From positions 1 to 12,453 of the forward strand of contig CAJUMM010000076.1 in NCBI GenBank assembly GCA_910586955.1: a stretch of 12,453 nucleotides of DNA, written 5' to 3'. Source of the DNA: an uncultured Lachnospiraceae bacterium. GTDB taxonomy: Bacteria > Bacillota > Clostridia > Lachnospirales > Lachnospiraceae. Positions 7,398 to 12,453 of this stretch are shown in pieces. The notes beneath the pieces were generated by a model. The model was not told where the DNA came from. It was given only the letters and a program-made list of their open reading frames with translations, and made no database searches. The first letter of the stretch is position 1, and the number at the start of each line of letters is the position of its first letter. A program made the position numbers and the translations under genes.

Positions 7398-8096
7398 ATG
7401 AGGCAGAAGATATTGATGATAGATGATGATGCGGATTTATGCAGGCTGTTGAAATATAATCTGCAGCAGGAGGGATATGATGTCCGTATCTGCTATGACG
7501 GAGCTGCAGGGCTGAAAGAATTTCAAAACTCTGAATACCAGCTTGTAATTTTGGATCTGATGCTTCCGCTGAAAAACGGATATGAGGTATTGGAAAAAAT
7601 CAGGGAAAAAAGTTTTGTTCCCGTTTTGGTGCTGACGGCCAAAGACAGTGAAGGGGACAAAGTATCCGGATTGAGAATGGGGGCAGACGACTATTTGACA
7701 AAACCTTTTGCAAACAGCGAATTTCTTGCAAGGGTATCCTCTCTTTTGCGCAGATATACGGTGTTTAACAAAGCCGGTATTTCAGAAAATCCGCTCATTG
7801 CCGGCAGACTGGCCATTGATAAATCCGGCCGGGAGGTCCATAAAAGTGGTTTGCCCCTTGAGCTGACAGCCAAAGAGTTTGATTTACTTTTATTTTTTGC
7901 AGAAAATCCGGGAAAGGTTTTCACAAAAAGACAGATTTACCGTGCTGTCTGGAAGGATGAATATGCTTTTGACGACAATAACATTATGGTTCATATCCGC
8001 AGGCTGAGAAAAAAGATAGAGGATAATCCGGAAAATCCCAAATACATTTTAACCGTTTGGGGTGTGGGGTATAAATTTGGCGGTGAAACAGGATGA
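7398..8096 (+). CDS. OmpR/PhoB-family DNA-binding response regulator
   Basis: This cytosolic transcription regulator is presumably phosphorylated by the kinase encoded next. It has 232 residues, normal for the family. The receiver domain (about 1-118) has the acidic pocket D10/D11, the phospho-acceptor D53 in LVILDLMLP, T80 in VLVLTAKD and K102 in YLTKPFA. The C-terminal winged helix (about 132-228) shows LELTAKEFDLLLFFAENPGK and the recognition region NNIMVHIRRLRKKIE, ending in the wing hairpin VWGVGYKF. AAGGGA at 7383-7388, 9 bases upstream, supports ATG 7398. The stop overlaps the kinase start by 4 bases (ATGA). Its likely target is its own operon, by analogy with other RR/HK/ABC peptide-resistance modules. 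Base composition falls noticeably here compared with the upstream genes. Confidence 0.95.
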   Translation: MRQKILMIDDDADLCRLLKYNLQQEGYDVRICYDGAAGLKEFQNSEYQLVILDLMLPLKNGYEVLEKIREKSFVPVLVLTAKDSEGDKVSGLRMGADDYLTKPFANSEFLARVSSLLRRYTVFNKAGISENPLIAGRLAIDKSGREVHKSGLPLELTAKEFDLLLFFAENPGKVFTKRQIYRAVWKDEYAFDDNNIMVHIRRLRKKIEDNPENPKYILTVWGVGYKFGGETG

Positions 8097-8998
8097 GGGA
8101 AGTGTGGATTTTTCTGGTATTTGTTTGTGTGGGGGAGTTTTTATATCTTCTTCGTATCCGCAGGCAGTTGGAGGAATGGCTTAGGTTTCTGAAAGGGCTG
8201 CAAGAAATGCCTGCAGGTAATTCCTTTGTAAAGGGGAATGATATTCTTGCAGATATTAATTTTGAGTTAAATGGGATTTTAGAGGAAAGCCGTAAACAGT
8301 TTGTGGAGTTAAAGAGGGCTGAAAATGCGAACCGGCAGCTACTGACGGATTTGTCCCATGATGTGAGAACCCCTCTTGCGTCTTTGATGGGGTATTTGGA
8401 GGCCTTGGATTCCCAAAATACGAAAGAACAAGAGGAATATATCCATGTAGCTTACAGGAAAGCCCTGGATTTACAAGAACTTATAGATATGCTTTTCCAA
8501 TGGTTTAAACTGGCGTCCCATGAGCAGGAATATCAGATGAAAACTTATGACATCAATGAAATGACAAGGGAGGCCATGATTGCACATCTTCCGGTATTTG
8601 AAGAGGGGCAGGTATCTTTTTCAGCCCATATTCCGGATGAAGAGTGGCTGGTAAAGATGGACAGAACATCATACACTAGGATTCTTGGAAACCTTTTAAG
8701 CAATGCCGTAAAACATGGCAAATGTTCTTTGATAGAAATCGCTGTTGACAGGTGTGGAGACAGAGTACTGGTTTCTGTCTCAAACAATGGAATTGCGATT
8801 CCGGAAGAAGAGCTCCCTTTTATTTTTGAACGCCTGTACAAAGGTGATTCCTCCCGTTCCGAAGGTGGAAACGGGTTAGGGCTTGCCATTGCCAGGGAGC
8901 TTACCAGGGCAATGGCAGGGGAAATAACGGTAAAAAGCGTCCAGGGAGGAGAGACTTGTTTTTGTTTGGCGTTTCCGCTTCTTGTAAGAGAAAATTAA
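8093..8998 (+). CDS. Sensor histidine kinase with a single N-terminal membrane helix
   Basis: This 301-residue membrane kinase is the partner of the regulator encoded immediately upstream. One hydrophobic helix is visible (about 4-21, VWIFLVFVCVGEFLYLL), with a basic RIRRQ stop after it. There is no extracellular loop and no second helix. A charged linker (23-80) leads into the dimerisation helix with the phospho-acceptor H89 in LSHDVRTPLASLMGYLEAL. The catalytic domain has an N box RILGNLLSNAVKHGK (196-210), FIFERLYKGDSSRS (243-256) as F box, and GGNGLGLAIA (258-267) as G2. The G1 box reads SNNGIAIP (230-237), with Asn where the adenine-contacting Asp of DxGxG usually lies and Ala for the second Gly. 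Asn variants are known in VanS-like and peptide-resistance kinases, so activity is still expected. It probably senses through the membrane or through the transporter. Confidence 0.93.
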   Translation: MREVWIFLVFVCVGEFLYLLRIRRQLEEWLRFLKGLQEMPAGNSFVKGNDILADINFELNGILEESRKQFVELKRAENANRQLLTDLSHDVRTPLASLMGYLEALDSQNTKEQEEYIHVAYRKALDLQELIDMLFQWFKLASHEQEYQMKTYDINEMTREAMIAHLPVFEEGQVSFSAHIPDEEWLVKMDRTSYTRILGNLLSNAVKHGKCSLIEIAVDRCGDRVLVSVSNNGIAIPEEELPFIFERLYKGDSSRSEGGNGLGLAIARELTRAMAGEITVKSVQGGETCFCLAFPLLVREN

Positions 8999-9014
8999 GA
9001 TTTGGGAAAGGGGC

Positions 9015-9080
9015 ATGTCAGGATTTAGTGATAAAATAAGAGATATAAAAACTGGAATCAATTCTGCGGAACTGGAATAG
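9015..9080 (+). CDS. Possible 21-residue small protein between kinase and ABC genes
   Basis: An open frame of 21 codons starts at ATG 9015 and stops at TAG 9078-9080. The peptide begins MSGFSDKIRDIKTG and ends in AELE. Hydrophobic residues F4, I8, I11, I15 and L20 recur every 3-5 positions among charged ones, so an amphipathic helix is possible. Purine-rich GGGAAAGGGG at 9004-9013 precedes it, but the spacing to ATG is short, so initiation is uncertain. The stop codon overlaps the AGGAG (9079-9083) of the ABC ATPase gene, a layout typical of translational coupling. I recognise no family. It could be a leader peptide for the transporter, a small membrane-surface peptide, or simply an intergenic chance frame. 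Confidence 0.3.
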   Translation: MSGFSDKIRDIKTGINSAELE

Positions 9081-9089
9081 GAGTGAGGG

Positions 9090-10013
9090 ATGAGTGGGAA
9101 TATAATACGGACAGAAAATCTGACAAAAAAATATAATGGCCGGATTGCGGTGGACCAAATAAATCTTCATGTTCCAAAAGGAAAAATTTACGCTCTTTTA
9201 GGAAGGAACGGTGCAGGTAAAACAACGGCCATGAAGATGCTTTTGAACCTTGTGCGTCCCTCTGACGGAAAGATTTTCCTTTTTGATGAAGAGATATCCG
9301 GTTACGGAAAAAGGAACTCCTTCCGTATTGGGTCTATCATTGAAGCGCCTGCTTTTTATGAAAATCTGACGGCAGGAGAGAATTTGGAAATTTTGGCCCG
9401 GCTGCGGGGACGTCACCGGAAAGACACCGTAGATCGCGCTCTTGGGGCTGTTCATCTGGATAAGGAACATAAGAAGCTGTTCCGGGAATATTCCCTGGGA
9501 ATGAAGCAGCGCTTGGGACTGGCTGCAGCCATCATGCACGAGCCGGAGCTGCTGATTTTGGATGAACCCATGAATGGCCTTGACCCTATCGGGATATGTG
9601 AAACCAGAAATTATCTATTACAGCTGTGCAGGGAGAAAGGCACAACCATATTTATTTCCAGCCATGTGCTGGATGAAATCAGCCAGCTGGCAGATGTGAT
9701 AGGCATAATAAATAAGGGGAAATTGCTGGAAGAGACGGATTTACAGGAATTATACAGGCGCAGACGCAGATATGCGGAATTTGAAGTATCGGATGTGAAC
9801 AAGGCGGCATTGGTATTAGAAAACAGGTTTGGCATTTTGGATTATGAAGTTACAGGGCCTAATAGCCTGCGGCTGTATGAGAAAATTGACAGCAGGGGGG
9901 ATATAAACAGCAGCTTTGTAAAAGAAGGGATTGCTGTTGCCAAAATAAATGTGGAGAAGGGAAAATTGGAGGATTATTTTACCGGGCTGGTTGGAGGTGA
10001 TAGGGATGTTTGA
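9090..10013 (+). CDS. ABC transporter ATP-binding protein, BcrA/LanF-like (E-loop type)
   Basis: This cytosolic ATPase drives the permease encoded next; the pair probably expels or displaces a membrane-active peptide such as bacitracin or a lantibiotic. It has 307 residues, close to BcrA. Motifs are Walker A GRNGAGKTT (38-46, K44), signature YSLGMKQRLGLA (134-145), Walker B LLILDEPMNGLDP (154-166) and switch histidine H192 in SSHVLDE. The position of the usual Q-loop glutamine holds E85 in IIEAPAFYENLTAGENL. This E-loop is a known mark of lantibiotic immunity ATPases such as NisF and NukF. Residues from about 220 form a C-terminal extension as in BcrA. AGGAG at 9079-9083, 6 bases upstream, supports ATG 9090. 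The gene ends 8 bases inside the permease gene. The exact substrate cannot be read from the sequence. Confidence 0.92.
   Translation: MSGNIIRTENLTKKYNGRIAVDQINLHVPKGKIYALLGRNGAGKTTAMKMLLNLVRPSDGKIFLFDEEISGYGKRNSFRIGSIIEAPAFYENLTAGENLEILARLRGRHRKDTVDRALGAVHLDKEHKKLFREYSLGMKQRLGLAAAIMHEPELLILDEPMNGLDPIGICETRNYLLQLCREKGTTIFISSHVLDEISQLADVIGIINKGKLLEETDLQELYRRRRRYAEFEVSDVNKAALVLENRFGILDYEVTGPNSLRLYEKIDSRGDINSSFVKEGIAVAKINVEKGKLEDYFTGLVGGDRDV
9993..10008 (+). promoter_or_regulatory. Ribosome binding site deciding the permease start at 10006
   Basis: GGAGGTGA at 9993-10000 is 5 bases before ATG 10006. An earlier in-frame ATG at 9949 lacks such a site and would add 19 residues (MWRRENWRI...) that do not look like an ABC-2 permease N-terminus. 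The site lies inside the ATPase gene, giving an 8-base gene overlap. Confidence 0.8.
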
Positions 10014-10755
10014 GATTGTATACTGCGAATGCCTGAAATTAAAGCGTTCAAAAATCATTTTACCCGGGATTCTGGCTTCCCTTGCCGTGCCGCTTTTAGC
10101 TGCGGTAAATGATATCCGGATTTGCTTTTCAAATCCGGAAGCCTCCTTAAGCCTTTGGGGGATATATGAAGATACCATGATGTTTCTTATGCTCTTGTTT
10201 GGGCCGCTTATTTTGGCGTCTGCCGCAGTGTACCTGGTAAGCAGGGAATATACGGAGAAGACATTGAAAACAGTTTTTGCTGTTTCCATAGGACGCGGCA
10301 GGTTTTTGATTGGGAAATTTATCACACTTTTTATTCTGGTAATGCTGTTTATGGCTCTTTCCTGGCTGGATATTGTTGTGATCTCTCTCATATGCAGCTT
10401 GTTTTTTGATGTTTCGCAGGTAACGCTGCTGCCGGCAGTCTCTATTTTCATACAGATGATAAAGGGAGGCGTATTGCTATTCCCGGCGCTTACGCCTTTC
10501 GTATATCTTGCCCTGCGTACAAAGGGCATGCTTGTTCCTTTCATTGCCATAGCTGTGGTCAGCTTATGCAATGTGGTATTATCCGGTTCACAGGCAGCGG
10601 AGATCTACCCCTGGACTGCGGCTTATCTTTTGCTGGCGGGAAGGAATACACAGTCAGGGGCTTCTGTTTTGCCAGGAATATGGCTCCTTTTACTTTTATG
10701 TGTATTTGGGATAGGCATGAGTGTATGGAGATTCCGGAAAGAAGATATTGTGTGA
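10006..10755 (+). CDS. ABC-2 type permease of the peptide-resistance transporter
   Basis: This is the membrane partner of the ATPase encoded just upstream; it has 249 residues from ATG 10006. The N-terminus MFEIVYCECLKLKRSK is the short cytosolic E-x-x-K-x-K-R-S lead typical of BcrB/LanE/LanG-like permeases. Six hydrophobic segments are visible at about 17-34, 57-79, 100-134, 150-170, 173-193 and 221-240. Between the second and third lies REYTEKTLKTVF (80-91), which resembles the coupling region that touches the ATPase. There is no large extracellular domain, so it is not a BceB-type permease. LanFEG systems carry two permease genes, but only one is found here, so a homodimeric BcrAB-like arrangement is inferred. 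It is the last gene of the low-GC cassette. Confidence 0.88.
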   Translation: MFEIVYCECLKLKRSKIILPGILASLAVPLLAAVNDIRICFSNPEASLSLWGIYEDTMMFLMLLFGPLILASAAVYLVSREYTEKTLKTVFAVSIGRGRFLIGKFITLFILVMLFMALSWLDIVVISLICSLFFDVSQVTLLPAVSIFIQMIKGGVLLFPALTPFVYLALRTKGMLVPFIAIAVVSLCNVVLSGSQAAEIYPWTAAYLLLAGRNTQSGASVLPGIWLLLLLCVFGIGMSVWRFRKEDIV

Positions 10756-10808
10756 GACCAAAGGAAAATCTGCGGAATAGAAAAAATCAGGGAGAACCGT
10801 TCATATTT

Positions 10809-10861
10809 TCCCCTTCTCCTTCATTACTAATAGTAATGGCAGAAAATAGAAGGGGATTTTT
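10809..10861 (+). terminator. Compound hairpin with T-run abutting the carboxypeptidase start; terminator and/or RBS-sequestering leader
   Basis: TCCCCTTCT (10809-10817) pairs perfectly with AGAAGGGGA (10848-10856), a 9-bp outer stem. Nested inside, CATTACT (10822-10828) pairs perfectly with AGTAATG (10832-10838) around a 3-base AAT loop. TTTTT (10857-10861) follows and ATG 10862 comes next with no gap. As RNA this fits an intrinsic terminator for the ABC cassette. The right arm also contains AAGGGG, the only Shine-Dalgarno for the carboxypeptidase, 6 bases from its start, so the same hairpin would hide that site. An alternative 7-bp pairing, GGAAAAT (10763-10769) with ATTTTCC (10805-10811), would compete with the base of the outer stem. 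Confidence 0.7.
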
Positions 10862-12286
10862 ATGAAGAAAATTTGTGCATTCCTGCTTGTCTTATGCCTT
10901 AGCCTGCAGCTGCCCTCTGCCGTCTATGCGTCGGGAGAGGAATACCCGGAGACGGAGGAGAGCAAGCCTCTGGAAGAGGCTCCGGCCGGAAATGAGAGCC
11001 GGGGGGCGGGAGAGACAGATTCTTCCGGTGAGGAGGAGACAGGGCAGCAGGAGAGTGCCCGGAGGGTGGAAATTTACCAGACCGAGACAGCGGCTAATTC
11101 CAAGGAATCCCGGGAGACGGGATATGTGGCCCGGAATGTGGAGAGCCCGGGAAGTCCTACCGGCCAGACGGAAGGAACACCGGAGGCTTCGGCGCCCAGT
11201 GCGGAAGGCCAGGGAATCACGGCTCCGTCGGCTATTTTAATAGAAGCCTCTACGGGGACCGTGGTTCTGGAAAAGAACTCCCATGAAAAGCTGCATCCGG
11301 CCAGCGTGACGAAAGTTATGACCCTGCTTTTGATCTTTGACGCCCTGGCCCAGGGGAAGATCAAGCTGGAGGATATGGTCACCACTTCCACCTATGCGGC
11401 GTCAATGGGAGGCTCCCAGGTATTCCTGGAGGAGGGGGAGACCCAGACCGTGGAGACCATGATTAAATGTATCTCGGTGGCTTCGGCCAACGATGCCTCC
11501 GTGGCTATGGCGGAGCATATAGCCGGGACGGAAGAACTGTTTGTGGAAATGATGAACGAGCGGGCCAAGGGGCTTGGCATGAGCGATACCCATTTTGTAA
11601 ACTGCTGCGGCCTGGATGTGGAGGGGCACGTGACCACCGCCTATGACATTGCCCTCATGTCCAGGGAGCTGATCACCAAATATCCGCAGATACATAATTA
11701 TTCTACCATCTGGATGGAAAATATCACTCATACCACCCGGCGGGGATCGGAAGAATTTGGGCTGACCAATACCAACAAGCTTATTCGCCAGTACCCTTAC
11801 GCTACAGGCCTGAAGACCGGATCCACCAGCCTGGCGAAATACTGCGTCTCCGCCACGGCGGAGAAGGACGGCATTGAGCTTATTGCCGTGGTTATGGCGG
11901 CTCCCGATCCGGCGGGCCGTTTCGCAGACGCTACGGCATTATTAAATTACGGATATGCCAAGTGCAGCCTGTACCAGGATCTGGAGGAACAGCCGGTGGT
12001 AGATATCCCTGTCCGTCTGGGGGTTGCCGAGGAGGTCCGGGGAGAATACGATGGTACCTTTTCCTACTTAAGCACTACGGGGGAGGATTTGAGCAGCATT
12101 GAGAAAAAATGGCTCTGCGTCAAGGAGCTGACGGCTCCCGTGGCCAAAGGCCAGGAGATTGGAAAGCTCACCTATGTGCTGGGAGGAAAGGAGATTGGAA
12201 GCGTTCCCATCCTGGCCTCCCAGGCCGTGGAGAAGGCGGGGTACAGCCATTATCTGGGGAAGGCTTTTGGGAGTCTTCTGCTGTAG
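10862..12286 (+). CDS. D-alanyl-D-alanine carboxypeptidase (DacF/PBP5 family)
   Basis: This secreted or membrane-associated serine peptidase trims the terminal D-Ala of peptidoglycan stem pentapeptides (a low-molecular-weight penicillin-binding protein). The 474-residue product has a signal peptide (MKK, hydrophobic 4-17, likely cleavage after AVYA at 23). An acidic Ser/Glu/Thr/Gly-rich spacer covers about 24-118. The transpeptidase-like domain follows with SVTK (148-151, nucleophile S148), SAN (208-210) and KTG (318-320), all intact. A PBP5 C-terminal beta domain occupies about 375-460. Bacillus DacF is about 389 residues, and most of the excess here is the spacer. The C-terminus (HYLGKAFGSLLL) is short for the usual amphipathic anchor, so attachment is uncertain. 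The start is ATG 10862, with its ribosome site inside a hairpin. GC content is higher than in the upstream ABC cassette. Confidence 0.95.
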   Translation: MKKICAFLLVLCLSLQLPSAVYASGEEYPETEESKPLEEAPAGNESRGAGETDSSGEEETGQQESARRVEIYQTETAANSKESRETGYVARNVESPGSPTGQTEGTPEASAPSAEGQGITAPSAILIEASTGTVVLEKNSHEKLHPASVTKVMTLLLIFDALAQGKIKLEDMVTTSTYAASMGGSQVFLEEGETQTVETMIKCISVASANDASVAMAEHIAGTEELFVEMMNERAKGLGMSDTHFVNCCGLDVEGHVTTAYDIALMSRELITKYPQIHNYSTIWMENITHTTRRGSEEFGLTNTNKLIRQYPYATGLKTGSTSLAKYCVSATAEKDGIELIAVVMAAPDPAGRFADATALLNYGYAKCSLYQDLEEQPVVDIPVRLGVAEEVRGEYDGTFSYLSTTGEDLSSIEKKWLCVKELTAPVAKGQEIGKLTYVLGGKEIGSVPILASQAVEKAGYSHYLGKAFGSLLL

Positions 12287-12292
12287 CAAGGT

Positions 12293-12336
12293 AAATAAGG
12301 CATATCGGATGGAACCGTCCGGTATGCCTTATTTTT
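12293..12336 (+). terminator. Strong intrinsic terminator after the carboxypeptidase gene
   Basis: AAATAAGGCATATCGGA (12293-12309) pairs with TCCGGTATGCCTTATTT (12318-12334) over 17 bp with a single G-U wobble and an 8-base loop. The run TTTTT at 12332-12336 completes it. The A-rich left edge means it could also act on minus-strand transcripts. It starts 7 bases after the stop codon. Confidence 0.93.
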
Positions 12337-12361
12337 GTGAATAGAGAACGCATTTTCCGGA

Positions 12362-12390
12362 TGTTCATGGGGGGAATCTTGTTGTATAAT
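12362..12390 (+). promoter_or_regulatory. Likely sigma-A-type promoter for a gene beyond the window
   Basis: A perfect TATAAT at 12385-12390 lies in a strongly AT-rich stretch (TATAATATAAATATATAAA). The base 17 positions upstream begins TGTTCA (12362-12367), a poor -35. Downstream, GCTCT/AGAGC (12418-12422 with 12425-12429) could form a small hairpin in the leader. The last ATG (12449) has no Shine-Dalgarno, so I do not call a gene there. Confidence 0.45.
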
Positions 12391-12453
12391 ATAAATATAT
12401 AAATTGGAATTGATCGAGCTCTTTAGAGCGAAGAACATTTGCGAAAAAATGAA

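Noticed and set aside
7279..9009. ATTTGGGAAA occurring at 7279-7288 and again at 9000-9009 as possible flanking repeats of a mobile unit
   Set aside because: Ten A/T/G-biased bases are not striking in 12 kb, and the pair does not bracket the four-gene cassette.
9816..10571. A 251-codon minus-strand frame opposite the permease
   Set aside because: It is antisense to a clear ABC-2 permease, without a ribosome site or family motif.
9090..10755. BceAB-type bacitracin transporter
   Set aside because: The permease is only 249 residues with no large extracellular domain, so a BcrAB/LanFEG-type call fits better.
10566..10865. A 99-codon + strand frame over the permease end and the carboxypeptidase leader
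   Set aside because: It starts at an internal ATG in another frame of the permease, has no ribosome site, and crosses the hairpin region. Composition looks like a shadow.
12250..12438. Minus-strand frame covering the terminator after the carboxypeptidase
   Set aside because: It reads through a 17-bp terminator hairpin and has no Shine-Dalgarno or motif.
1..12453. tRNA or rRNA genes, CRISPR arrays, insertion sequences, integrase or transposase genes
   Set aside because: None was seen on either strand; the coding sequence is nearly continuous and the gaps are under 170 bases.

Overview
The window looks like chromosomal DNA of a Gram-positive anaerobe of the Clostridia, most likely a Lachnospiraceae-type Firmicute. 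The reasons are strong AGGAGG-type ribosome binding sites before most genes, a bacterial V/A-type ATPase operon with a short single-carboxylate K subunit, a YuiD-like membrane protein, and a DacF-type carboxypeptidase with a signal peptide. No species can be assigned by reading alone. All genes are on the + strand.

Region 1 (1-7366) is one dense run of nine co-directional genes: the 3' end of atpI, then atpK, atpF, atpE, atpA, atpB and atpD (V-type ATPase), a YuiD/DUF212 PAP2-like membrane protein, and a citrate synthase. Gaps are 41 bp or less and atpE/atpA overlap by 4 bp, so a single transcript is likely, ending at a hairpin with a GAAA loop at 7325-7366. The ATPase couples ATP to H+ or Na+ movement across the cell membrane. 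The A3B3 head and the D/F shaft are fully encoded here, with peripheral stalk subunit E and ring subunit K. Subunit C and the second stalk subunit are not in the window and presumably lie upstream of atpI.

Region 2 (7398-10755) is visibly more AT-rich and encodes a four-gene cassette: an OmpR-family response regulator, a short histidine kinase with one membrane helix, a BcrA/LanF-type ABC ATPase with an E-loop, and one ABC-2 permease. The RR/HK genes overlap by 4 bp and the ATPase/permease genes by 8 bp. This is the usual layout of a self-regulated defence module against lipid II-directed or membrane-active peptides, here without any peptide biosynthesis genes. A 21-codon open frame with an overlapping stop/Shine-Dalgarno lies between kinase and ATPase and may be a small gene.

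Region 3 (10756-12453) returns to higher GC. A compound hairpin with a T-run lies directly against the start codon of a D-alanyl-D-alanine carboxypeptidase and contains its ribosome binding site, so it could be a terminator, a translational lock, or both. The carboxypeptidase has a long acidic Ser/Glu-rich spacer between the signal peptide and the catalytic domain, and is followed by a strong 17-bp terminator. The last 117 bases hold a likely promoter for a gene beyond the window.

Most of the window is ordinary housekeeping sequence. The points most worth checking are the hairpin at 10809-10861, the small frame at 9015-9080, the transferred-looking RR/HK/ABC cassette, and the N-terminal extension of AtpK. 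I do not see evidence for a wholly new system.
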